From assembly GCF_014042345.1 (NCBI RefSeq), contig NZ_JACEZT010000001.1:682001-746000 (forward strand): 64,000 bases of DNA, in the 5' to 3' direction. Under the pieces are notes generated by a model. It had not been told where the DNA came from and did no database searches. It worked only from the letters and a program-made list of their open reading frames with translations. Of this stretch, positions 27,183 to 34,499 are shown piece after piece. Source of the DNA: Rugamonas brunnea (lineage in GTDB: Bacteria > Pseudomonadota > Gammaproteobacteria > Burkholderiales > Burkholderiaceae_D). Every line of letters begins with the position of its first letter. Within the stretch, counting starts at the first letter, position 1. Made by a program: the position numbers and the translations under genes.

Positions 27183-27211
27183 ATTGTAATTAGTTGTATC
27201 ACCGATGTGAA
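27183..27211 (-). promoter_or_regulatory. Sigma-70-like promoter of small RNA copy 1
   Basis: On the minus strand, -35 TTCACA (27211-27206), a 17-bp spacer and -10 TACAAT (27188-27183). Each hexamer matches consensus at five of six positions. The same elements and spacing occur in copy 2. Confidence 0.6.
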
Positions 27212-27251
27212 TATCAACTTCGCGCATGCTCCGCTGCGCTCCTATTTGCGC

Positions 27252-27280
27252 TTGCAATCCAAACTGAACGAGTGTACAGT
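27252..27280 (+). promoter_or_regulatory. Possible promoter of the hydrolase operon
   Basis: TTGCAA (27252-27257), a 17-bp spacer and TACAGT (27275-27280) form a weak sigma-70-like promoter pointing to the operon at 27363. The first TetR-like operator overlaps its spacer and -10 box, which is a position suited to repression. Assignment is tentative because both hexamers match at only four positions. Confidence 0.35.
27264..27279. promoter_or_regulatory. TetR-type operator 1
   Basis: CTGAACGAGTGTACAG, an imperfect inverted repeat, part of a longer direct repeat AAACTGAACG-N4-TACAGTC that recurs 25 bp downstream. It lies within the 100 bp before the hydrolase operon of an island that encodes its own TetR regulator (32786-33487). 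Confidence 0.5.
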
Positions 27281-27288
27281 CCAATAAA

Positions 27289-27304
27289 CTGAACGTACGT
27301 ACAG
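27289..27304. promoter_or_regulatory. TetR-type operator 2
   Basis: CTGAACGTACGTACAG, a near-perfect palindrome with an ACGTACGT core. It starts exactly 25 bp after operator 1, about two and a half helix turns. A single half-similar sequence (TAACGTACGG) lies before the TetR gene near 33518. Confidence 0.5.
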
Positions 27305-27362
27305 TCAGTGTTTGGACGTGCTACCCGCTTCCCCACTTCCCGCACTTTATTTAAAGGAACTT

Positions 27363-28175
27363 ATGACTATGACGCGCCGCTTCGTCGACCTGTCCATCTA
27401 TCTGGAGAATGATGTGGTCTCTGACCCGCCAGGCTATGGTCCCAGGATTGAATACCAGTCGCATCGTTCAACCGCAGAACAGGTCGCTTCTTTCTTTCCG
27501 GGGATGAAACCTGGTGATCTGCCAGATGGCGAAGGCTGGGCAATCGAAAATGTTCAGCTCAATACGCACAACGGTACCCATCTGGACGCGCCCTATCACT
27601 TCCACAGCACCATGAATGAAGCAATGGGGCGGCGGGAGCGTGCTATCACCATCGACGAGGTGCCCCTTGAATGGTGTTTTCAGCCGGGGGTGAAGCTCGA
27701 TTTCACCCATTTCGCGGATGGTTATGTGACGACCGCAGCCGATGTTGAGGCTGAGCTTGCGCGCATCGGCCACGTGCTCAAGCCTTTGGAGATCGTGCTC
27801 GTCAATACGCGAGCCGGTAAGCGCTACGGCCAGCCTGATTACGTTGCCTCCGGTTGCGGCATGGGCCTCGAAGCGACGATGTATCTGCTCGAACATGGTG
27901 TTTGTCTGACGGGAACGGATGCGTGGAGCTGGGATGCGCCATTCGTGCATACCGCCAAAAAATACGCGGAAACACATGATGCGTCGCTGATCTGGGAAGG
28001 ACACAAGGCGGGACGCAACATCGGCTATTGCCATCTCGAGAAGCTGCACAACCTGGAGGCGCTGCCGCCCGACGGCTTCTTCATCTCATGCTTTCCCCAC
28101 AAGATACGTGGGGGCTCGGCGGGCTGGACGCGCGCGGTCGCCATCTTCGACGATGCCTTGAACGCAGCAGGATAA
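27363..28175 (+). CDS. Cyclase family metal-dependent hydrolase
   Basis: Protein of 270 residues in the putative cyclase family, which includes kynurenine formamidase and isatin hydrolase. The metal-binding motif [12 protein letters not shown] is present (about 69-80), with a second conserved part near [29 protein letters not shown]. Known members hydrolyse amides or cyclic amides with Mn or Zn. It is first in the island operon; the next gene starts four bases after its stop. Start: ATG at 27363 after AAAGGA; an ATG at 27369 is nearly as good. GC is visibly lower than in the genes left of 27 kb. The substrate is unknown. Confidence 0.82.
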   Translation: MTMTRRFVDLSIYLENDVVSDPPGYGPRIEYQSHRSTAEQVASFFPGMKPGDLPDGEGWAIENVQLNTHNGTHLDAPYHFHSTMNEAMGRRERAITIDEVPLEWCFQPGVKLDFTHFADGYVTTAADVEAELARIGHVLKPLEIVLVNTRAGKRYGQPDYVASGCGMGLEATMYLLEHGVCLTGTDAWSWDAPFVHTAKKYAETHDASLIWEGHKAGRNIGYCHLEKLHNLEALPPDGFFISCFPHKIRGGSAGWTRAVAIFDDALNAAG

Positions 28176-28179
28176 CGCC

Positions 28180-29490
28180 ATGGAACTCAATCATACCCAC
28201 GATGTATGCCGGCGCAGCTGGCTGGAACAGGCCAACACGCCGGACTGCGATTTTCCCTTGCAGAACTTGCCGCTCTGCGTATTCCGTCGGCGAGGGAGTG
28301 CCGAAGTCTGGCGAGGTGGTGTGGCAATTGGCGACCAAATCGTTGATCTTGCTGCATTACATCAGCATGCCTGCCTGCAAGACCTTGCAGCCGAGGCTGT
28401 GGCGGCTGCGGCAACCACCACCCTGAATGCGCTGTTGGACATGGGGCCGAACGCCTGGCGGGCCCTGCGGCACGGGCTTTTCGCGCTGCTCCAGGCAGGT
28501 AGTACCCAGGAGCGCCTGGTGCGCGAAACACTGGTGCCGCAGGTGGATGCAGAGTACACAATCGCGGTGCATATCGGTGACTATACGGACTTCTATACGT
28601 CGCTCGATCATGCCGTCAATTGCTGCCGCCAATTCGGGCTGGAGGTGTCGCCAAACTTCGACTGGTTGCCCATCGGCTATCACGGCCGGGTGTCGTCGAT
28701 TGGGGTCAGCGGTCAGCAGATCTATCGGCCGATGGGACAGTCCAGGCCGGATCCGGCCGGTGCGCCCGTGTACGGGAAATGTGCCCGCCTTGATTACGAA
28801 TTAGAAATCGGCGCTGTGATCGGCGTCGGCAATGCGCGAGGCACCGCGATTCCGCTGGCCCAGGCGCAGCAGCACATCTTCGGCCTGTGTCTCCTCAACG
28901 ATTGGTCGGCACGCGACATCCAGACTTGGGAAATGCAACCGCTGGGACCTTTCCTCGCCAAAAATTTTGCGACCACGCTGTCGCCCTGGATAGTCACGCT
29001 CGAGGCGCTGCTGCCTTACCGTACCAGCTGGACGCGCGCACCAGAACGGCCCCAGCCACTCGATTATCTGCGTGCGGCAGCGAATGGCTCACACGGGGCT
29101 TTTGATATCCAGCTGGAGGTGTCGATCCAAAGTGCCAGCCAAGCCGCACAGGGCCGCCGCCCCCGTCCGCTGACCCGTACCAGTTTCCGCCATCAATACT
29201 GGACCCTGGGGCAAATGATTGCACACCATAGCATGGGTGGCTGCAACCTCCGGAACGGGGACTTGATCGGTAGCGGAACCGTCTCGGGACCGACTGCGGC
29301 AGAGGCCGGCGCGCTGATTGAACTCACACGTTCAGGCATACAACCAGTGGACATCGGCGACGGCGAACAACGCGGCTTTCTGGAGGATGGGGACACCGTC
29401 ATATTCCGCGGCTGGTGCGACAGCGCAGGCTACGCGCGCATTGGTTTCGGCACCAATTTCGCCACGGTCGTGCCGCCGCTCACAGCATAG
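28180..29490 (+). CDS. Fumarylacetoacetase (FAH family)
   Basis: Full-length fumarylacetoacetase-type C-C hydrolase of 436 residues. Catalytic elements match the mammalian enzyme: GDYTDFYTSLDHA with Asp about 137 and the general-base His about 144, WLPIGYHGR, metal-binding DYELEIGAVIG, and LLNDWSARDIQTWEMQPLGPF. The classical reaction cleaves 4-fumarylacetoacetate in tyrosine/homogentisate breakdown. Homogentisate dioxygenase and maleylacetoacetate isomerase are absent here, so the enzyme may cleave a different beta-diketone made by the neighbouring hydrolases. Translation is probably coupled to the cyclase-family gene. Confidence 0.87.
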   Translation: MELNHTHDVCRRSWLEQANTPDCDFPLQNLPLCVFRRRGSAEVWRGGVAIGDQIVDLAALHQHACLQDLAAEAVAAAATTTLNALLDMGPNAWRALRHGLFALLQAGSTQERLVRETLVPQVDAEYTIAVHIGDYTDFYTSLDHAVNCCRQFGLEVSPNFDWLPIGYHGRVSSIGVSGQQIYRPMGQSRPDPAGAPVYGKCARLDYELEIGAVIGVGNARGTAIPLAQAQQHIFGLCLLNDWSARDIQTWEMQPLGPFLAKNFATTLSPWIVTLEALLPYRTSWTRAPERPQPLDYLRAAANGSHGAFDIQLEVSIQSASQAAQGRRPRPLTRTSFRHQYWTLGQMIAHHSMGGCNLRNGDLIGSGTVSGPTAAEAGALIELTRSGIQPVDIGDGEQRGFLEDGDTVIFRGWCDSAGYARIGFGTNFATVVPPLTA

Positions 29491-29552
29491 CACTGAGCGC
29501 CGGCCTTGCATTCACGATTTTCCACTACATTACAAGCATACAGGAGGCAGAC

Positions 29553-31262
29553 ATGCAAATAGATTGGGACATTGTCATCCCCATGGACGACGGGTTGGAA
29601 CTTCGCGGCGACGTCTTTCGCCCGGACCAAGAGGGACGTTACCCTGTATTAATGTCCTATGGGCCTTATGCCAAGGGATTGCCATTCCAGGTCGGCTACC
29701 CTGCGCCGTGGCAATCGCTCACCACCAAACATCCTGAAGTTCTGCGGGGAAGCAGCGGCAAATATGCGAACTGGGAAACCGCCGATCCGGAACGATGGGT
29801 GCCGCTGGGCTACGTGTGCATTCGTGTCGACTCACGCGGCGCCGGCAGCTCGCCCGGCGTGATCGACCCGTTCTCGCCGCGCGAGGCACAGGACTTCTTC
29901 GACTGCATCGAATGGGCGGCGGCGCAACCCTGGAGCAACGGCAGGATAGGCCTGGCGGGCGTCTCCTACTACGCGGCCATCCAATGGCTGGTGGCGGCCA
30001 AGCGCCCTCCGCACCTGGCCGCCATCTGTCCCTTCGAAGGCTTCAGCGACTTTTATCGGGACGCCGTCCGGCACGGCGGCATGCTGTCCACGTTTATGAT
30101 TTCGTGGTACCCGATGCAGGTGACCACCGTGCAACATGGATTGGGTCACCGCGGGTATATGAATCCCAATAACGGGGTACCGATAACGGGACCAGAAGAG
30201 CTGGATGAGAAAGAGCGCATGGCGAACCGGGTCGACATCAACGCTTTGCAGGTCGGCGCCGAGCTCATCACTTCAGACTACTTTGATGGCAGGCGCGCGG
30301 ACTTGGCTGCGGTCGAAGTGCCGCTGCTCTCGTGCGGAAACTGGGGTGGGCAAGGGCTGCATCTGCGTGGGAATATCGAGGGATATCTGCGCGCCGGGTC
30401 GAAGCAGAAGTGGCTGGAGATGCATGGGCTTGAGCACTGGACGGAGTTTTACACAGATTATGGTGTGGAACTTCAACGTCGCTTCTTCGATCATTTCCTG
30501 AAGGGGGAAGATAATGGCTGGGACCGTGAGCCGCCGATCAAGCTGCAGGTACGCCACGTGGACGGATTCGTCGAACGCGCCGAGTACGAATGGCCCCTTG
30601 CCAGGACGAGGTGGACCCGCATGTATCTGGACGCCGACGCTCTCACCTTGAAACCAGAGGCGGCGACGACGTCGTCGGTGCGTACGTTCGACGCCATGAA
30701 CGGCAAGGTGAGCTTCTCCACCGCGCCTTTTGAACAGGACACGGAGGTCACCGGGCCGCTGGCGGCAACGGTCTTTGTTTCCACAACCGCCCGCGATGTC
30801 GACTTGTTCCTGACCGTCCGCGCCTTCGACCCCGATGGGAAGGAGCATCTGGTGCTCGGCGCGGTCGATCCCCATGCGCCCATCGCGCAAGGTTGGCTGC
30901 GAGCATCCCATCGCAAGCTCGACCTTCAGGCCTCGCAGCCGTACCAACCGGTACACAGCCACGATGAACTCGTCCCGCTTGAACCGGATCACATATACGA
31001 GCTTCAGATCGAGATTCTACCGACCTGCTTCGTCTTCCCGAAAGGCTACCGCCTGGTGCTCACCGTGAGCGGTTCCGATTTCGAGCACGATTTGCCGGGG
31101 CCGCTTCCCAAATTTTATGGGAAGGAGCCACGTGGCTGCTCGGTGATGCTGCATGATCATCCGATCGATCGCAGTCATGAAAGATTTGCCGGCGTAACAA
31201 AGCTGCACTGCGGCGGCATCCACGCCGCCAGCCTCTTATTGCCGGTCATCGAGCCCGGCTGA
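29553..31262 (+). CDS. CocE/NonD family serine hydrolase
   Basis: Alpha/beta hydrolase of 569 residues in the X-Pro dipeptidyl-peptidase S15/CocE family. The N-terminal part has VDSRGAGSSPG and the nucleophile elbow GLAGVSYYA (Ser about 138), followed by a helical cap, MHGLEHWTEFY with a possible catalytic His region, and the C-terminal jelly-roll domain (TEVTGPLAATVFVSTTARDVDLFLTV, HIYELQIEILPTCFVFPKGYRLVL). Relatives open esters such as cocaine, glutaryl-cephalosporins or nonactin. There is no signal peptide, so it acts in the cytoplasm. The start at 29553 has AGGAGG; an upstream extension reads like non-coding sequence. Third gene of the island operon. Confidence 0.87.
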   Translation: MQIDWDIVIPMDDGLELRGDVFRPDQEGRYPVLMSYGPYAKGLPFQVGYPAPWQSLTTKHPEVLRGSSGKYANWETADPERWVPLGYVCIRVDSRGAGSSPGVIDPFSPREAQDFFDCIEWAAAQPWSNGRIGLAGVSYYAAIQWLVAAKRPPHLAAICPFEGFSDFYRDAVRHGGMLSTFMISWYPMQVTTVQHGLGHRGYMNPNNGVPITGPEELDEKERMANRVDINALQVGAELITSDYFDGRRADLAAVEVPLLSCGNWGGQGLHLRGNIEGYLRAGSKQKWLEMHGLEHWTEFYTDYGVELQRRFFDHFLKGEDNGWDREPPIKLQVRHVDGFVERAEYEWPLARTRWTRMYLDADALTLKPEAATTSSVRTFDAMNGKVSFSTAPFEQDTEVTGPLAATVFVSTTARDVDLFLTVRAFDPDGKEHLVLGAVDPHAPIAQGWLRASHRKLDLQASQPYQPVHSHDELVPLEPDHIYELQIEILPTCFVFPKGYRLVLTVSGSDFEHDLPGPLPKFYGKEPRGCSVMLHDHPIDRSHERFAGVTKLHCGGIHAASLLLPVIEPG

Positions 31263-31480
31263 TTCATTCTCCAGGACGGGCATCACAGCGGCACGCCAAC
31301 GCTCCCCACCTGTTGGCGAAGGCACGCTGCGCTCGCCCGTCCTGGCATCCCCTCCCCACACTGAATTGACGCCGCCAAAGCGGCGACATGGTGCTTTGGA
31401 AACATATTCCGAAGCTGGCTAAACACGCGCCTACAAAACACATCGACGCGTTCATCCACCTAATAATGAAGGAGACAATC

Positions 31481-32659
31481 ATGAAAAATCAGGCAAAGGC
31501 TTTGCTCTTCGCAGCGACCGTAAGCTGCGTGCCTTCCATAGTCCATGCGACCACAGGCATCTATCTGACAGGGTATGGCGCCAAAGAACAGGGCATGGGG
31601 GGCGCCGGCATCGCCGTGGCGCAGTCCGCCATGTCCGCAGCCGCCAATCCGGCTGGCATGGCGTTCCTCGGCGATCGCCTGGACGCCGGCGTGGGGGCGT
31701 TGCTGGGAGATTCGAACACGAAAGTGTACGGGCGGGAATTCCGTATGGACTCAGTTGTCGTCCCGTTTCTGGAGGTCGGATACAGCCATGCCGTCAATCA
31801 AAATATCAGTGTGGGATTTTCCAATTGGGCCTCGGGCGGGGGAACCAAATACGGCAGCCCGTTTGGTGGCATACCCGGGAATTCGGCGACGGATTCCCAA
31901 GGCGTTTTTCTCCATTTTGCGCCGACAATGACCTATAAAATCGCAGAGCGGCAGGCGCTTGCCGTATCGTTGGTTGCCAGCCTGGCCACGCTGCGCATTG
32001 ACGGCATTGAAGCCCAATCCGGCCAGCCTAACCGTGGACGCGAGTGGGAGCCCGGGCTGGGCATCAAGTTTGGTTGGCTTGGCAAATTTTCCGACGAGTT
32101 CTCGTTCGGGGCATTCTACGCTTCGAAGATCTACTACAAAAAATTCAAGGAATACAGCCAGCTGCTGCCCGACGGCGGTGATCTGGACGAACCAGCGCAT
32201 TGGGGCGTCGGCCTTGCGTTCAAGCCGACATCGAACCTGCAGATCGCGATCGATTACCTCCGGTTCGATTACGCGAAGACCAAAGGCTTTGGCAACCGAT
32301 TGAATTTTTCGGTGCCGCTTGGCAATACTGACGGGTCAGGATTTGGCCTGCGGGATGTGAGCGTGCTCCCGGTGGGGGTGTCCTACGAGCTGTCTTCCAG
32401 ATGGACAATCCGTGGCGGGATGGCGCTTGGCCAAAGCCCGATCACATCAGACAACACGGCATTCACCTTCTTGTTGCCGGTCACGCCAGACAAGACGTTC
32501 ACCATCGGCGCGACGGCGCATCTGGCAAGCGGATCCGACATCTCGTTCGTCTACGCGCTAACGCCACGCAAGCGCATTGACGGGACGGGCGCTAGCACAG
32601 GCGTGAATCCGGAAGCTGGCGCCAGCTACATTGGCGTCGGGTTTTCGAAGAAGTTTTGA
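31481..32659 (+). CDS. FadL/OmpP1-family outer-membrane transporter
   Basis: Outer-membrane protein of 392 residues with a signal peptide (about 1-24, ending VHA). The FadL signature follows: TGIYLTGYGAKEQGMGGAGIAVAQSAMSAAANPAGMAFLGDRLD, and then alternating amphipathic strands ending in GVGFSKKF with a terminal aromatic residue, as beta barrels require. FadL-type channels admit hydrophobic compounds such as long-chain fatty acids and aromatic hydrocarbons. It follows the three hydrolase genes and suggests that their substrate is hydrophobic. AAGGAG lies seven bases before the ATG at 31481. It is probably cotranscribed, though a 218-bp gap leaves room for a promoter. Confidence 0.88.
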   Translation: MKNQAKALLFAATVSCVPSIVHATTGIYLTGYGAKEQGMGGAGIAVAQSAMSAAANPAGMAFLGDRLDAGVGALLGDSNTKVYGREFRMDSVVVPFLEVGYSHAVNQNISVGFSNWASGGGTKYGSPFGGIPGNSATDSQGVFLHFAPTMTYKIAERQALAVSLVASLATLRIDGIEAQSGQPNRGREWEPGLGIKFGWLGKFSDEFSFGAFYASKIYYKKFKEYSQLLPDGGDLDEPAHWGVGLAFKPTSNLQIAIDYLRFDYAKTKGFGNRLNFSVPLGNTDGSGFGLRDVSVLPVGVSYELSSRWTIRGGMALGQSPITSDNTAFTFLLPVTPDKTFTIGATAHLASGSDISFVYALTPRKRIDGTGASTGVNPEAGASYIGVGFSKKF

Positions 32660-32785
32660 TCGATAGCGTCGGGCCAGGTGGGGAGCGGTCTGGGCCTTTG
32701 CGGGCATGGGCGCCGGTTTATGGTCGCGCCCAATGACCGATCCCCATCAGGCATGATGAGCCGCGCCGGTGGTCCGCCACCGCGC

Positions 32786-33487
32786 TCAGCCGGCCGACTT
32801 GGCGCTGCCGGCCCGAATACCACCGGCAATAAAAGTGACCAGATGCTTTGTCTTGCTTTGCAAGTCGTTGGCCTTGATCTTGCCGTCGGAGAGACGTTCT
32901 ATGCGGCTGTCAAAGACGCTCATCACGAGCGCCCCGACGGCAAACAAATAGGCCCAATGGGCATAATCGGCACCATTGTCAGGCAGCGCCTTGCGGATCG
33001 CCTGGATGAACTCCCTTGCAAATGGATCGAAATGGTCGCTCACAATGCCGCGCGCAGCCTCGCGCGGATCGGCGGCCTCGCGCGCGACCAATTTTGCGTA
33101 GCAAATGCCAGCCTCGGTATTCTGGATTTGCGTGACCGGTAGAACGAAGGCACGCACAATGTGGTCGATCGGATCCGCGCCATCGGCGACGGGATCGCGC
33201 AGGGCTGCCAAGCGCGCATCAAGCAACGTCTTGCGGCGGTCGAACACGGCGCGATACAGCTTCTGCTTGGTTTCAAAGTGATAGACGATCAGTGGTAGTC
33301 CGACCTCGGCAGCGGACGCAATGTCACGCATCGATACGCCGTCGAAGCTGCCTTCGGCGAACAGGCGTTCCGCCGCGTCGAGTATCCGCTCGCGCTTATT
33401 GGTCTGATGGGGAGCCTGCTCTTGCGGCTCACCCCGCGCCTTGGGTGACGCTCTGGTCGCCGCGCGCTGAGCATCTCTGCCTTCCAT
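32786..33487 (-). CDS. TetR-family transcriptional regulator of the island
   Basis: TetR regulator of 233 residues with an N-terminal extension rich in Arg/Ala/Gln. The helix-turn-helix follows (RERILDAAERLFAEGSFDGVSMRDIASAAEVGLPLIVYHFETKQKLYRAVFDRRK), then a helical ligand-binding domain. It is convergent with the FadL gene and closes the island on the right. The likely targets are the two tandem operators at 27264-27304. AcrR/CerR-type members commonly bind a substrate or pathway intermediate that releases repression. ATG at 33487; the ribosome site is weak (GCGGA). Confidence 0.87.
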   Translation of the reverse strand: MEGRDAQRAATRASPKARGEPQEQAPHQTNKRERILDAAERLFAEGSFDGVSMRDIASAAEVGLPLIVYHFETKQKLYRAVFDRRKTLLDARLAALRDPVADGADPIDHIVRAFVLPVTQIQNTEAGICYAKLVAREAADPREAARGIVSDHFDPFAREFIQAIRKALPDNGADYAHWAYLFAVGALVMSVFDSRIERLSDGKIKANDLQSKTKHLVTFIAGGIRAGSAKSAG

Positions 33488-33620
33488 TCGGTGTCCGCCA
33501 CAAAAGGCTCAATTGTAACGTACGGGCATCTGGTGCGCGTCAATAATCTTGGCCGGTGCAGCGGGTTATATGGGTGTCTCGGGCACCAGAAGGTTGCTAC
33601 TCGGTAATCTGTGAAGAACC

Positions 33621-33716
33621 AAAAAAAAGCCCACCGGCAAGGGTGGGCTGAATCCAATTCTTGGAGGAGTTGGAGGAGACAGGTTCAGTATGCTGCAATA
33701 CAGCATATTCGTCTAA
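33621..33716 (-). ncRNA. Candidate small RNA, copy 2
   Basis: Second copy of the element at 27082, in the same orientation. Predicted start near 33716. The 7-bp hairpin (33689-33695 with 33701-33707) keeps the same arms although the loop differs (TATTG instead of TGATG), and the flanking bases have changed. Then come the two CUCCUCC motifs, identical to copy 1, and a terminator with seven paired bases (33629-33635 with 33642-33648) and a U-run at 33628-33621. Conservation of promoter, stem and terminator with drift elsewhere is what a functional RNA would leave. It lies about 120 bp upstream of tRNA-Ser on the other strand. Confidence 0.55.
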
Positions 33717-33722
33717 TTCTAA

Positions 33723-33751
33723 ATTGTAATTAGTTGTATCACGGATGTGAA
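33723..33751 (-). promoter_or_regulatory. Sigma-70-like promoter of small RNA copy 2
   Basis: On the minus strand, -35 TTCACA (33751-33746), a 17-bp spacer and -10 TACAAT (33728-33723), the same hexamers and spacing as in copy 1. Confidence 0.6.
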
Positions 33752-33821
33752 TGTCACACCCCAGTCGCGTCGCCTCATCAACAAAGGCGCTGCGGTTGCT
33801 ACCAACGGACAGTGAATTCTG

Positions 33822-33827
33822 TATAAT
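33822..33827 (+). promoter_or_regulatory. -10 box of tRNA-Ser
   Basis: A perfect TATAAT 11 bases before the mature tRNA 5' end. The matching -35 is poor; TTGCTA at 33796 is the nearest resemblance but its spacing is 20 bp. Confidence 0.6.
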
Positions 33828-33838
33828 GCTGCCACTCA

Positions 33839-33928
33839 GGAAGCGTGGCCGAGCGGTTGAAGGCAGCAGTCTTGAAAACTGCCGACGGGGAGACCCGTTC
33901 GTGAGTTCGAATCTCACCGCTTCCGCCA
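33839..33928 (+). tRNA. tRNA-Ser (anticodon UGA)
   Basis: Ninety bases with encoded CCA. Acceptor arms GGAAGCG/CGCTTCC pair. The anticodon loop CTTGAAA gives UGA at 33873-33875, decoding UCA. A long variable arm (CGACGGGGAGACCCGTTCG) is typical of class II serine tRNA, and the T-arm is GTGAGTTCGAATCTCAC. A terminator follows at once. The 3' end and 10 following bases are repeated in inverted form at 33959-33979. Confidence 0.97.
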
Positions 33929-33979
33929 GAAAATAAAACAAACCGCCGAAAGGCGGTTTTTTATTTTCTGGCGGAAGCG
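33918..33979. repeat. 21-bp inverted repeat spanning the tRNA-Ser 3' end
   Basis: 33918-33938 (CGCTTCCGCCAGAAAATAAA and one more A) is exactly inverted at 33959-33979, with the terminator hairpin as its core. The left arm includes the last 11 bases of the tRNA with its CCA. A second smaller hairpin, GCAGAGCGC/GCGCTCTGC, follows directly at about 33981-34002. Confidence 0.8.
33941..33964 (+). terminator. Terminator of tRNA-Ser
   Basis: Arms AACCGCC (33941-33947) and GGCGGTT (33952-33958) around a GAAA tetraloop, followed by a T-run. It is nested inside a larger inverted repeat formed by the tRNA 3' end. Confidence 0.85.
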
Positions 33980-34122
33980 AGCAGAGCGCCTGCGCGCTCT
34001 GCGTGTTAGATTCGAAGGGCATGCCCCTGCGAGGCTATCCCGCCCCGAATCGGCCCACTATTGGGCACTCCGCGCCCAGCATCGCACGCCGGACGCGCGC
34101 ACCCCATGATGAAAGGAACCCA

Positions 34123-34461
34123 ATGGGAGCAATAAATCGGCACAACAGACGTCAGCGCAAGAAAAAACACCTGGGGGAATTCCAAGAATTTGGATTTCAG
34201 GTCGACGCTGACATAAGTGGACCAATGAACGAAGCTGATCGTGACTCCTTCGTTGACCAGTTCTTACTTGAGCTCATAGAAGCCAACGGACTTGGATTCG
34301 GGGGCGGGATCAACAACACGTTTAGCGGCTACATCGTAGCGATGAAGGCAAATGTCAAGATTGATGAAACCCACCGTGAGCTGGTGCGCGCCTGGCTTGA
34401 ACGCCAGTCAATGCTGAAAAACGTTGTCATCGGCCCGTTGCAGGACGCTTGGTATAACTAA
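34123..34461 (+). CDS. yggL: YggL family 50S ribosome-binding protein
   Basis: Protein of 112 residues in the YggL (DUF469) family. It begins MGAINRHNRRQRKKKHLGEFQEFGF with the conserved basic N-terminus and contains FVDQFLLELIEANGLGFGGG and MKANVKIDETHRELVRAWL. YggL binds the 50S ribosomal subunit in enterobacteria. The start at 34123 follows GAAAGGA; upstream in-frame codons to 34003 read through the hairpin beside the tRNA and are not part of the protein. It is the first gene after tRNA-Ser on the right side of the island. Confidence 0.85.
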   Translation: MGAINRHNRRQRKKKHLGEFQEFGFQVDADISGPMNEADRDSFVDQFLLELIEANGLGFGGGINNTFSGYIVAMKANVKIDETHRELVRAWLERQSMLKNVVIGPLQDAWYN

Positions 34462-34499
34462 GACTAACTGCGCCTAGTTCTCGACTACACCGGGCGGTA

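Noticed and set aside
27061-27250. Small-RNA repeat considered as a protein-coding repeat (frame with NSSKNWIQPTLAGG)
   Set aside because: The frame reads through the terminator stem, has no start site in both copies, and the copies differ by changes that follow RNA structure rather than codons.
29415-29552. N-terminal extension of the CocE-type hydrolase
   Set aside because: The extension overlaps the end of the fumarylacetoacetase gene in another frame and has no ribosome site, while 29553 has AGGAGG.
33839-33979. tRNA-Ser as an attachment site for the island
   Set aside because: A classical tRNA attachment site leaves a direct repeat of the tRNA 3' end and an integrase; here the repeat is inverted, lies on the side away from the island, and no integrase is seen.
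33597-34022. Minus-strand frame running over tRNA-Ser and the small-RNA copy
   Set aside because: It overlaps a certain tRNA and an intrinsic terminator; translated antisense tRNA sequence often gives such spurious proteins.
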